From assembly GCF_965363235.1 (NCBI RefSeq), contig NC_134844.1, positions 88,064,664 through 88,128,663 of the forward strand: 64,000 nt of DNA. The letters are read 5' to 3'. Source of the DNA: Mytilus galloprovincialis. Taxonomy: Eukaryota; Mollusca; Bivalvia; Mytilida; Mytilidae. A program made the translations under genes and the position numbers. A model generated the notes under the pieces. That model made no database searches. It had not been told where the DNA came from and saw nothing but the letters and a program-made list of their open reading frames with translations. This document shows, piece after piece, positions 11,201-26,200 of this stretch; position 1 is the stretch's first letter; each line of letters begins with the position of its first letter.

Positions 11201-14200
11201 TTGATTGTCCCTTTGGTATCTCCCTCATTAACAAATTGAGAAAATGCAATGAAACGCCTGTGAGTTGAGAAAAGAACAATTTAGTTGGTCAAATACGTTC
11301 TTCAGGTGTCCATATCACTTCAAAGAAGTTTTCGTTATATCTATAAGTTAAAATTTACATATTATATGTTTGATTTGTTGCAAACAATAATGAAATATAA
11401 ACACTTGCAAAGAGTATCAAATGGTGAAGTTGAAATCACCCCTTCGTTTACGGACGCCATCACGAGTTGGTTGACCGTTTAAATCCGTTTCACAGATGAT
11501 TTCAAATATGTTGCTTATATCGTTACTACCATCCCGTTTATACGAATGTGTCCTACCGGAAACCGTTGTTTACTGATTGTGTGATCACATGAGCAACACG
11601 ATTGTTGCCATACATGGAACAGAATCTGCCTATCCATTCGGATCATATGAGATCCGCCCCTCCCATCCCAAGTTTTTGGTTGGGTTTGTGACGCTTAGTA
11701 TATATGTTTCTAAGTTAAATTGTATGTCTTGTGTACTATTATTTGTCTGTTCGTCTTTGTTTTTTTAGTCCTTGGGTGAACCATCCGCCTTGTGGTCAGT
11801 ATGTTTGTACTGCTATCAGTAAAATGTTATTCTAAATATGTTAAAAAACCTCAAAATATAAATCATTTTATTTATGAAACTAGAATCATAAATTCCAGTT
11901 TCATGTGTAATACCTTTCCCCTTTTCACTTCATTTGATATTAATGCTAACGTCACGTTCTTAGATATAGGAAGAAGTGTTATGAGTGCCAACAAGTCTCC
12001 ATCCAAATCACAATTAATAAAAATAAACCATTATAGATCGTCAAAGAACGGTCTTTAACACGGAGCCTAGACTCACATCGATCAGCAAGCTATCAAGAGC
12101 CCCACAAATTAGTATTGTTAACCATTCAAACAGGAAAACTAACGGTATAGTCTATATAATAACCGAGTAGCGTGAAACACATATGAACCACATAAACAGA
12201 CGACAATCACTGAACATCAGATTCCTGACTTAGGACATGTGCAAACAATTGAAGCGGGATTAAACGTTTTAATGGTACTAAATATTCACTCTTTTCTGAA
12301 ACGTAAGTATAACATCACAACACAAATGTCTTATAAAACATCGTTAGATTAATTTTTTTTACGTGTTTACAAACAAAATAAGAAATATTGAATAGTGTAC
12401 ATTTCAATTTAATTGAAATTAATCTTAATTTGAATCTGTATAAAATTGCAAAATAGAGTACAGGTAATTGAGTTAGGTCATTTGACGTATCATTATATTT
12501 AAACGTATTGTGTGTCGAATTTTATTTGGAACATACTTAGTAAAGTAAATCAAAGGTGATTGCGTATCTATTGATACATAAATAATATAATTGGTAAACT
12601 TACTTCTGCCACGAATTTTCCCCACACTCCTGTTTGCACAATATTCGCAACTAACACAGAACACAATAATCCAGCAGCCTGCAAAACAATTAAAGTTAAT
12701 AATTTAAGAATAAGAAGTAAACACATCTAAAAAAGTTCCATATAAATGAGATGTTCATGTAATGCTTCTCCATACCAAAACCATTGACATACCACTATTA
12801 GTCCCCGTCAAATTGACCATATTTCTAACTGATACATGTAAAGTGTCACTTGTCAGAACCATTAGACCATGACTGTGGATGCGGGGTTGGATGTTGTACT
12901 AATACTTATGCAACTGATTACGGGATATAATTTACCTAGTACAATTGGATCTTCTAAGATTAAACATATACAACACAAAAACATGTAACGACAGCAAATG
13001 TTTCAAATTCAATATGTAATTATTTAAGGTGGAAGGACCAAATCACCGCCATTGAAATTATATAAGCTAATACGTATACCATGTGTACAGCTGCATACAA
13101 AATATCAATAACAAACAACTAGTACTTTCTATTATACCGACATAATCTAAAGCTAGTACATTGTTGAAGGCGACGCCGATACCGGAAACAGCACAGCTCT
13201 GCCAAAGCGAAGCTATGAGACGTGTCTTTTTAATCCATATATGAAGAAATTGCTAAATTGAATTAGATCACACGACAGAACTGCTTGAACACAAACATGG
13301 TTTAGTGTACGGAGTAAGTTTTAACCGATTATATGGATAAGTGCTAATTAATGACTGGTATTTTTTTTTTATTTGTTTAACAGCAGATAACATCAATTCA
13401 TCAGAACTTCAGCTTTCTCTGAACGTTGTAGTACATGTTATTGTTATGTCCCCATATGAATGATAGACCACCGATTAAAAAGTACATGGATTAAGTCTAT
13501 CATTTGTCTATGAGACGTTATCACGAAAACATATTATCGTATTGCGTTCATAAATAAAATATCGTAATAAATTCTTACCACAAAATGCAGAACGGATTTC
13601 CATTTCGATAGGATCATAAAAACGATGGATAATATCACAACTGCTATAGATACAGACGAAAAGGCGACAGTCACAATGAAAAATATGTTGATGGCTCTTG
13701 AGAAGGTGTGATTGGTAATATTTATCCTTGAGAATATGTCTCGTATATCCGAGTTTCCAAATACTTTGTCGTATCTTATGTTGATGGCTAGGCAAAGCAG
13801 CACTAGGTTGCATATCTGTGAAATTCAACAATTCGTTATTTACTGTCCAGTATATTGTGCACAACTAAAATAAATTTTGGATAAAGCATGAGGGGTGTGA
13901 TACCCTTATTAAACAATCTCTTTATGCAAAGTTTATTAAAATATCTGAAATGTTTGTATTTGTGTCTTTTTCTTTCGTTTTTCCGATGTATCTCTATATC
14001 AACTCGAAGGTTTTATGTTTTAAAGTATTAGTTGGTTCCCTTATTTATACAAAAAATAGTAAGGATTCAACTCCAATATCCTAGGATTAAACCAGCGAAC
14101 AAAACCTGATTCGTTAGAAACCCATTGTAGATTTTATTTTCCTGCTTTCAGTGTCGAAAAAAGAATTTTAACGGCATATTCAAGTTTCATCTAAATGTTG

Positions 14201-17200
14201 TCTCATGATTGATTTATCAATCCTCAATAACTGATGTGGTGATCAAATTTTGTAACTTGTAGTGTACTGTGTTGTCTAAACGCTGCTATACTTAATACAT
14301 TGTATATTTAACTCTTCTATTCTACATCTTACAAAGATGTACAAATGAAGCAGTCAGATACCTCAATGAGACAAAAATCAAACAAATATGCTTTAGAAAG
14401 TATAATGTTCACACAGCGTGATTAAATACAATATACTCACAAAAATAGTTCCTAAACATATTAAGCACCCCAAGCTTATTTTAGACCTATAATGCAAGCA
14501 AAGTATGAATTTATGAACAGGTTAAATTCATATTTGTTTGAACATGTTTTGTTTGTTGGTGCTGCTAATTTTTCTTTCTTGTTTTATCTTGATATTTGAC
14601 CGTTGGTTTTCATGTTTAAATTGTTTAACACTTGTCACTTTTGGGATCCTTATAACTTGTTTGAGAGTTGTCTTTTTTGCACTTCTTCATATTTATACTC
14701 ATGTCTATCGTCTTCCAAATGTATAGATAAACTTTCCTTGTCTTGATGGGATATGTTTTAAGTTATCTAACCGTAGAATCCTGAGTACAACAGATGATTA
14801 ATACGCTTCATACGTCATCACGCATGAACAAATGTAATGTTTATATGCTACTGAGATATCGTGGCAGCAAATCGTCTTGCAATGTTCTCGGTGCGTAAAT
14901 CACTCGACCACCTAGGCTCTTAAAAACAATAAAGCCTCCGGTGGTCGGGTGTTACCTTTTCTCGTCAGATTTAACCTAGCATCGTAATACAGTACATGAT
15001 ATATAAGACATAATTATGGAATTGTTACAGATCAGCTGAATTATCTATTTCAAAACATCCGACAAATTAATGTTTTCTATTTTAAGTACGTCAGAACCAG
15101 TGACGACTCAACAGATGTTTACCATCGGATCACCAGTGATGGTGATACAAGACTAAAAACACATTATGTATATATATAATTCGTCTTAATAACAGCCCAA
15201 CAATGTTAGACCTGTAAATTTGCGTTAGCGATATTTATTTATATAAATATATATATATATATGTATTGTTTTTTCATACGTACCTTTTCCAGTTACTCGA
15301 AAAGAAAGATTTGATGCCTCTGAAAACTGTTCTGAATATTACAGACTTTGTATACATTTCTTCTCCTGTTGACTTGTCGGTTGTTTTCGTTGTCATTTTG
15401 TCTGAATACTCCTTGTTAGCAAACAGGATTCCAATAATCTAAGGCAAATAAAGTTATACAAGATTTCGTAATATAAGTCATTAAATATGGATGATGTTAG
15501 CACAGGAACGAATTATTTTCATTACAGTTGCCAATCGCATGAGTAAAGATTTATGATAAAAATAATTAGTTGTCTTCAAGTATTATTTAACACGTATTAT
15601 TACTAGAATGGAAATATAAAGGCATTATATATTAAAAAAACTCTATCTTACTGCATTGAATAATAAACTTAAGAGCAAAAACATAATTATAAATACCTGA
15701 TGGATATATATATAATTCTAATTTGACGTGCTTCTTTAGCTTTGTTAACAACACTGTGATAAAATTTTCGATAACATATACTTAGCGAAGACTCAGAGAT
15801 ATACATAATAATGGCTGTTACAATATAAATCCCACGTAAATTTACATGTATTGGAACCTATTTGCAGACCCTTTGCCGATTTTATTGTTTTAAAAAGAGC
15901 AATTAAAAAAAGACAACATAACTTTTATTCTTATTCGTATGCATAATAAAAGAAGAAATGCACAAGAGCTCGGAGAAATCAACAAAATAAAAATTAAATG
16001 AAATTCCGCGAAAGTCTATTAATCTTTTTGGCGCATTTAAGTCATTTCAAAACATGACGTCATACAAATGAAACCGCTAAAGTTGGAAGTTTTCTGTTAC
16101 GTGAACCATCGGAATTCCTTTGATATTGAATTAAAACTGATTTTTGAGGTAGGTTTTGTTTTATTTTCTATTCTATTGCATTATTCGCATATTTACTCAT
16201 TTCAGCAAGTCAACATAGCGGCTCCTAAGTTAAAAAATGTCAACTTTGGATTTGACGGAAGCTTACGAGAAAAACATGTTAATTAAAAATGACAAACGTT
16301 GGGTTTGAGAATTTAAAGAATTAAAACGTTTTTGTTCTATCAGTTATTCGCGAAATAACCTACGCAAGCTACACATTTATAAAGATATTTGAGCTTTATC
16401 TAACAGGGAGTAAAAAAGAACAGCCACACACACAGCATACCCACCCTCACTTCAGTTTTTTAATGACCGTATTTGTCCTATTAGAATCGAAATAATATAG
16501 AAGCCATAGATTGTTGGAAATTAACACATGGCATGGGCCGTGATATTCGTTAATTTTATCCCTCGCTAACGCTCAGGATAAGATTCGAATACCACGGCCC
16601 AGTCCATGTGTAAATTTCCTACAAACTATTGCTTCCATGAATTATTTCTTAAATTGACAAATGCAATATCTTAGTTCGATTTGAGCATGATTTTGAAAAT
16701 CATTTCTGTACTTACAATCTATCTATTGATATCGTTTGAGAGGACAACAAAATAATCTATACAAATTATAACACTTTTAACCCGTTTACCTCTAAATTAA
16801 TTTGAAGTAATACAATCGCAAGAAACCACCCAACAAACATCTTAGTCTTAAACATGATCACGTCTGCACATGTCTGAAAAAGAAATATTAAATATGTTTT
16901 AAACGTTCAGTTATCATTTAGTGGAATTATCGCTCAGTTTTAGATGTAATTGTGATTTTATTAGCTCGTATACATGAGTATGCTTTTTTAACTGATACTT
17001 CTATGTCCATACCCTTAGTACCTTTTAAACTTTGTACATTCTACAGGCTTTGGTCTAGCATTTGTGTCCAAATGTTATATCTAATTGATAAGGTACTGTC
17101 CACTTTTAGCTTGATCATTTACCTGTAAGCTCGCCGCACGGGTCGAGTATCACGTTTCTTAATAAACTGAGTACTCATAATCAGTTATCATTTTCATGAG

Positions 17201-20200
17201 TAAAGGTGGTGTCAGCTTTATCATTTGGTCAAAGTTTAGGTTACAAAATGGCGTGGACGCACTCACTGGTTTTCAGCAGTAAGATTTCATTTTTTTTTTT
17301 ATTTATTTGTGCTGAAATGTTCAATCTTCAGCAACAACACACATTATTTATTTTTATTTTCGTTGTAATTTTAGATTCCGATATGATAATTTTATAGATG
17401 AAAAGATGAAATATATTGATAGTATAGAACGGTTATACGTGTTCACCTATGATAAATATTCAATGGTCGAAACAGTTTCGTATGTTATGCATGTCTGCTT
17501 ACGGTTATCAAGATGATACAATCTTGTTTGTATCTGCATACGTATGAAAAGGAATATGCAAACTATAAACATAAAGGTATAGCTGTATAGTGTTTGTAGT
17601 AATTGCATAATTGCAATATACCACTTGGTCAAGTATGTGACATGCAAAGATACATTATTCAATTACTAAATAATTTATAATAAAAAGCATAGTTTAATGT
17701 GCCGTAATCTTCTTTAGCTCAAACACAAGGTATTGAGACATAAGAAGTCGTTCTATTTATCCATAATTATTTATGTAACATGTGTATTGAATGTATATTC
17801 ATTGGTCCTAGCCAAAGAGCTGATAAGTATGCATTTTCCCGGTTAATTTTTTCATCATTCTTTTTCCAATTAAACTCATCATAGATACCAGGACTAAATT
17901 TTGTATAAACACCAGACGCGCGTTTCGTCTAAAAAAAGACTCATCAGTGACGCTCGAATCCAAAAACGTTAAAAAGGCCAAATAAAGTACGAGGTTGAAG
18001 AGCATTGAGGACCAAAATTCCTAAACGTTTTGCCAAAAGGTAATCTATGTCTGAGGTTAAAAAAAAACGTAGTATTTCAAAAATTCTAATTTTTGTTATC
18101 AGTTAATTTATATATATAACCATATCAATGACAATTCAACCTATATACTTTGTGATTTGATGTTAGCTGTTTCATAAATATGGTTTTGATAGAAGTCTTA
18201 TATTTATGCTCATATAAAAGAGGGACGAAAGATACCAAAGAGACAGTCAAACTCATAAATCTAAAATAAACTGACAACGCCATGGCTAAAAATGAAAAAA
18301 GAAAAACAGAAAAACAATAGTACACATGACACAACATAGAAAACTAAAGAACAAACAACACGAACCCCACCAAAAACTAGGGGTGATCTCAGGTGCTCCG
18401 GAAGGGTAAGCAGATCCTGCTCCACATGTGGCACCCGTAATGAAGTATATAACTGTTTTCATTTTAGTTTGACAGGCTTACTAGTATTGAATATTATCAC
18501 TTATTTGCACTTTGCTATTAAAGTTGAAGCTAACAAATATTAAAACATAGATGCAGTACTAAGTGCTGATAAGGGCTGTTAATTGTATTCCAGTTGAAAA
18601 CCTTGTAACAAACCAGTTTAAAAAAAAAACATACAAGATTTTTGAGTTGAGCGTTAATGTTTAAAACATAGACAAAGGTCTCGGTGAACATGTGAAATCC
18701 ACAACTTAATGTGAAAGAAAGATTGAAGTCAAGCTTAAGGTACGTACAACTCATACTTTTGAACCCCTGCAGAAACTAGGGGTGATATCAAGTGCTCCGG
18801 AAGGATAAGCAGATTCAGCTCCACACATGGTACCCGTCGTGTTGCTTATGTTAAGAAAATCCGGTAAATAGTCCAATTCGGTAAGTCACATTCATTTGAA
18901 ACTTACATCTGTTTTGTACCCGCCACATCCACCAAAATAATCAAATAACCCATAGTAGGAATTTGTATTAGGATCTTCATTGTCTAGTATTCTGGGATGA
19001 GCGTTTTTACAACAAAACTTTATTCCCTGAGTCGTATGTGTTTCAGAATAATAGTTGACACCACAGCACTGCAGCTGAAATCATCAAAAACAATAAGCAT
19101 TAAGAATAATATCAACCTTTTCTACCTTTTATCGGTTTCTTTTGACTCTACATTTTGTAGGAAATAGGATGAATATGATGCTTTTATGATTACTTTAACG
19201 TTCTTGGTACTCAACAACATCTATCATTTCATTTTCACGTCTCGTCAAATGTGTTCAAATAGGTATTTGATTTAGTTTTCTATTAATTTTTAGAACCTTT
19301 AAATGTATCTTTAACATGACATAGAAATCGTTCTTATGCAAATGACAATTACTACAGATTATTTCGGGTTAAAAAAGTTAAATATACAAGTCTGTAATTG
19401 TGTGAAAATTGAGCAGATACTAGAATCCTACACCTCAGTCAAAATTTCAACTTTTATTTCGTAGTTGAATGTTCAAAAATCAACCAAGTCTTTTACTTGT
19501 ACATTTATACGTGCACTTGCATTAGGTCGATTTCTATTCGAAGCAGCTCCTGTCTTATGCTCGAGTTTCTTTTTTCTTTCTTTCTTTTTATACCATAATG
19601 TAATTAAACATTTTTCCTTTCTTTATTTTGCAAATTATCAGCATGTTGTTATTTACTTTGCTTAAAATTAACTTGTGAAAGACATGTATGATACTTTAAA
19701 AAAATATTTGTATGATTAATTATGATAATGTGCAAGTATGTCTTACAGTCATTATCATGTTGTTCCAATGTCCAGTAATTCTATTTCCATTGCCTCCATA
19801 AAAATAACCTAATTGTTGTAACCATAACTGAAATTTCATACCATTGTTGATCTAGAAATAAAAGTTGAGTTTGATTTGAACGACATTTGAAAACAGGATA
19901 TACAATCGTCATTTTGAACTGTTTTTTCTATCGGTTTAACGCTTGTCAATATCGTAAGATAATTTTAATTATGTTAATTTGACCAATGATCATCCCATAA
20001 CAGTTTGTGTTTCAAGTTTAAGAAGAGATATGTCAAAAAGTGAAATGAAAATTATTTTTCGTCGATATTTTTTTCATTTGAAGGTTGAGATAAACACCAA
20101 AATAGGCCAAAATAATTCAGATGTGAAAAATGATCAATCCTCGTCAAAACTGACCATAAACAGATATATATCTATTCTTCAAAGGTTCATTTTGGTCGTG

Positions 20201-23200
20201 TTTTGATAGCTAAAAGTGCTTGTCGTTTAAATATCTAACTTGGGTGCAATCAGATATAGAGTTAGTGTGTTGGTACTTATATTATTTATAACATACCCTT
20301 TTCAAAGTGTGCATTAAATTGTTTACAAGTTATTAAGAAACTCAGTTTTCAACTCTCTTTGGATATATAACGATTTAGAGACATACTCTTTTCCATTGAT
20401 TTGTTTCTTATGTCTTCTGGCTTTCAAATATTTTGCTATGAACATTACTGATTTGGACGCATACAATTAATGAAGAATGAATTTCTATTTTTTACAACTT
20501 TTTTATGAATTTCAACAACATCTTGTTCTAAGAAAGCAGGGTTTGACTATCCAAATGTTCAATACTCTTTTGTTTACCGTGTGGGGGGATTGGTTTTCGA
20601 TTGATAGTTAAAACTTTGTTTTACTGAACAATGAATGATAATTGTTTAGATTTGAAATAATATGCTCACCTCTGCAATAAAAACTATCCATAATACAACT
20701 GTAATAAGTCTTGGTATATGCAAAGCAAGGGACAGAACAGAGCTCTGAAAGTGTGTTATTGTGATTATTTCAAATAAGTAAATATTCTTATATTAATGTA
20801 TAATAAAGAAAAGATATATTTTTACGTAAATGCAGAGGATTTATATTATTATGGTTGTATAAGGAGAAACATCCTTGCGAGTGGATCTCCACCATTAAAC
20901 TTTTATCAGAATAGGACATACACCATTATAAAACTTGCACGACAACATCAAGTTCGATTAAAGAGAGATGTAAATAAAAATATTAAACTAAGTCTAACAA
21001 ACACATTGAACCAATTACTTCGTGTTCATGTGCAAAAGACGTAATCCTGTTTAGTCTATCTATTCTTTTCTTCTTTTTTTTTCGCTGAAACGCAAACAAA
21101 AAGTACAGATTGTTGTTATTCCGATCATGTTACCATTTACAAACGAGGTTTTGAACTGTTTTAACTTTTTTTCGTCGATTCTATTTAAATCAAAATTAAA
21201 GTTATAATATACAAAGCATGAAATGTTTGTAAACTTGACATTTTCTATCACCTTTTTTGGATTTTTAGTATTTGACATATTTGTAAATGGTATAAAAAAA
21301 ATGTATTCTCGTTAATTAAAACAATCTTTATCGGTCTTTTGTAGGTATATTCATGTGTTTATCAAAGTTATATACCGTTATAAGAAAGCGCTCCGAATTT
21401 CTCCAAGATCCAACTAAACCAAGAACTGCCACCAATAAAGTACACATTCCAATAACAATCGATGCTGCAGGTAGACCCACCAATATATCATAGAAATAGT
21501 AATGGTAAAACTGAATCTTGTAAAATATATGTTTCAGCGAGCCATCAGTAATGAATACGTCTCCTATTAAAGTCAATCCGAGGACAAGAAGTCCAAGACC
21601 TGCTACCTAAAACAAATTTACTATGTAGTGATATTATTGACTGAGTTTATTATTAAACTGGAATTTTTCATTTCATTTATCTCTGTTATTATGTATTGCA
21701 GCTTAAAGTTTGTCTACTCATGTGTTATCTTTAAACAATTAATTCTAATCTGAATTCTTTACTGTCTTAATAATTATCTCAAGAAACAATTTTAATTTTG
21801 TAATGAACATATTTGCCAAGTAAAATATACAGTTTGTACTACAAATGTTTTAATTCTAAACACATAGAAAGATGAATTCAAAATACTACATAACACATGT
21901 GTAACATGATAAATATTCTATGAGCAATGATGAGTGTTGAAGATTGTGGTTACGTAGTTTGTTGCTTATTAACATAATTATATATAATGTTAATCACTAC
22001 AACTACTTACCAATGAGCTTATTTTTAGCATGACCGACGCAAATATAATTTTTGACCTATAATGAGAGAAGTTAACATAAAAATAAACGTTTGACTGAAA
22101 TTAATTTTCATCTTATATTTATATACAAAACACAAATATTCAAAGTCGTATTTCGTACAATGATTGTCAGCTTAAAAAGTAACAATATTTTTTCAACATT
22201 TCAGCATGTTTATTGTTTTCATGAATAAGAAATAAAACTTCTTTTTTGTGTGCAAATATTTTCCAGAAAATAAAACAATATCATGATTGAGAAAAACAAA
22301 AATGACTGAGGTATTACACTCTTATTTGCGAAATAAAGAGTAAGAACTCTTGATAACATCATGTATATCTTTACAAACAAAACAATTATAAGATACTGAA
22401 AGTAAACGGGCTATTGCTTAATTTCACCTGTTCCACTTTTGCTTTATGGAGATAATCCAACTTCGAAATATTCCATGGTTCAAACTCAGCAATAAAAAAT
22501 ACTTATTCTCTGAAATGCTGGTTTTCTTTTCTTTAAATTCAAGTTTACGAAATATGTACTCAGCTGCAACTATTGAACATATCTGAAAAAGTGATATAAC
22601 ATTAGTTTATTTATATCTAATACAATAAGTTCATTTCTTACATCGTTAATATCTTGTCTTTCAATTTCATAGGTAGCATATTATTTAAACTTCATAAAAA
22701 AGTCTAAATAGGTAAGTAAAAACCATTATAATGATGAAAAAAATATCATAAAAGTTAAGAACGATATTTTGACTTTGCCTAAGGATTCCTTAAAAAGTCT
22801 TACAAATAGATCTATAATTGAAAGAAAGGTTGGACTAAAATAGAATTTCATAAAATCTAATTGGTATAATAATCAACATTACAGTAAATATAATGCGACA
22901 TTCTGTCTGTTGATGCAAAACAAATCTTTGTATCTACGTAGGAACTTTTTAAAGGTTTTAAGTTATTTGTTTGAACGACAATAGGCTCAAAATGGTAATA
23001 CAATTCAAATTTACATGTTTATAAAGACTTTTGTCCAAATTTGTTCCATACTTAAGCTATGGGAAAAGAGATGTTTTAAGAATGTTTTATTGAGAAGAAA
23101 CAATGTTTAACAATAAAATATGAAGTGGTTAACAAGAAAATGTAAGAAGGAAGACATAGAAAGAAAAGAGGAATGAAAAATACCAGAGTCAAACTGTGAA

Positions 23201-26200
23201 TGTTAAAAAAACAAAAAGACGACAACAAATTTTAACAAAAAATCCACAAAGGAAATGTGCAAATACCTGACATATAATACAAGTCACAATTATTCCAAGA
23301 TATATTTCCAAGTAGCTGCCTAATTCCTGTACATATAAACTCCAGCAGTGATATCTTTCAGGGTTGGTATTTTGACATCCAAGCTACAAAATCAAGGATT
23401 TTGATGTAACATTTGATTTGATTTAAAATTATTGATGATTTTCAGCTCATACTGTTAAAATGAATTCAAATGAGACAACTATTTACAAATAGTTGGTAGT
23501 AAGTAAATAAAAAACAACTGGACTGCTTTCCATAATGTGAAAAAAAACATAACCAAATAGTCGGAAACGACAGGCACCGACATTAAAAAGATATAAAAAA
23601 ATATTCAATTTAACAACTAAAGGCCTAATTTAGAACAAATCAATTTACAAAATACATAAAAGACCGACATGGGCTAGTGAAAAGCAGTGAACATAATCTC
23701 CTGACTTGGTAAATAAAGGCAACAGAAGTTTACCGATGTTCAAAACTCATAAATCGATAGAAATAAACAAATCCGAGTAACAAACCAAAACCGAGGGAAA
23801 CACATTAAATATAAGAGGAAAATGACGACACAACATTAAGATGTGACACGCACAGAAACGAACTAAGCATTAGACAAAATCCGATGAGAGTAACAAATAT
23901 AAAATCAAAACTAAATACATGAATTTGGTATGGAAAATTGCCGTGGCACGTCTTATAATAATGGGAACTCACCCTCAGATATAATAGGAAACAAACGACA
24001 CAAAAAAAACAACGTCAAAATGTGACACACAGAGAAACGAACTATAATATAACAATGACCATATTCCTGTCTTGGTACAGGACATTTTTCAAAGAAATAA
24101 AAAGAAAAATGATGGGTTGAACCTGGTTTTGTGGCATACCAAACCTCCCGCTTTAATGGTCATGTTAAATATAACATTAAAATGACAACACAACATTACA
24201 GGACTACAATCAAAATAAATAGAACATATTTGTAAGGCATATATAATGAATGGTGTGGGGTTAAACATGTTTTGAGCACTCAAACCTTCCCCTAACACTT
24301 ATCAGTTAAAAAGGCTTTACTCATCAGATGGATACAACGCAAATCACATCAAAAAGTAGAACTACAAAAATACCAAACTCCGAGGAAAATTTAAACGCAA
24401 AGTCCCTAATCAAATGATGAAACACATCAAACGAATGGACATCCACTGTCATATTCCTGACTTGGAACAGGCATTTCTAAGTGTAGAAAATGGTGGATTG
24501 AACCTGGTTATAAAGCGCTAAACCTCTCACTTTTATGACAGTCGCATCAAATTCCGTTGTAGTTACAACAATGCGTGAACAAACCAGACAAAGTAGGAAA
24601 AATAGTACAAATATGGGCACAGCAGTCATCAATGTGTAACAATCTCAAAACAAACAAATATTTAACAAAAAAAGCACAAAAAGTATCTATCAAATTTTAA
24701 AAAAGATGTTTCGCGTCTTTGACGTCAGAAAATGTAAACGCGACGTAGGAAGACATTTTGTCGTTCACAGTATGACAAATAAAAAAATGACAATTTCAGA
24801 TGGAAATTTTTTTTTCAGAAACAGACAAAGATTTAAAATTATCCAGAAGTTTTTTAGAATTCATAAGAATGCGTATCATTAATATATCTGAAAGTGAAAA
24901 CAAATAATCTGAGTTTTTTTATCCTGTTGTTTTTGACAAGTGTCTCAGGGAACTCACATTCGTATGGTAAAAGAGAAGAGGTCAGCAAGGAGAGGCACAC
25001 AGTTCGTTCCCATAGGAATGCCAACAATTTGTTGAAAAAGTCTACCTCCAAATTCTGCAAATACATTATCGATAAGAAACTTAAGCAACCTGATCAGTGT
25101 GTTTTTTTGTATAGTATAAAAGTGCCACCTAACATCCACGTATTCAAACGTCAATCCAAATTCCGATAGCAAATAATCTTATTCGGTATAATTGATATTT
25201 GTGCAAAACATGATTTTCGTAACACAAAAATCAGCTATTTATTTTTTTGTGGGTGCAAATGTTGTTTAATTTTCCGGTTTATTTATAAAAAAAAACACCT
25301 TTCAGTGTATGAAAATTTAATGAAGGTATTTTATCAACCACAATGGCGGTGTTTAAATATCCCAATTGCTTACCTTTTGCATGAACTCAGGAAATGTTTT
25401 CACTCGGTTCCAGTATGATATGTGTTGATAACCATATAAAGTATACTGATATGCTGTTGTGTAATTGAGTAATGTGTAGTAGAGGTCCGTTTTCTGTTGA
25501 TTAAAATGATTAAAAAATCAATTTTATTTAAATCGATATTAGTTGCATATGTCTTTTTTGTGAATGAACTAGATATATGCAAGGAAACAATACAAATGTA
25601 AATACATATCAAATTGATGATAACCTTATTTAAACATTCTAGAATAATAAAAAAAATCCTTGAGCCTTTGGGTTACCTTGAAATCAGTGACAAAAAACTA
25701 AAGGTACATGTCTGTGCATGTCATCAAAAGTAATTTATCATTATTTAATGATGTGATTTAGATTGAACTTATATATGTTTCTGATTATTTTTTTACTATT
25801 AGTTGTGTAGAACTCATATTCCTGTGTGCAAAAGCAAATATTACTTTTTTCAATATTCTAACTGTTGCCTTTCCGACCTCATTTCTTTTTTAAATACTTT
25901 TCAAAATGCATAGCTTACCTTGTGATAAATTACAGACAGGAGTACTATATATATAATGTATACACAAATCAGAAAGGAACTCAAGACGACGGCCTAAAAA
26001 TACAAAAACACTTGTGTATATACAAATCGAAATATCTATTTCATGCACTATATTTAAAGCATCAATACCTTATAACTGAATAAAAAGGAATGGGGGTCGT
26101 CTAAATTCGATAAAGCATAAAATTGAGAAAGGAAATGGTGAATATGTCAAAGCGACAACCACCCGACCACAGAGCAAACAACAGCCGAAGGCAACCAATG

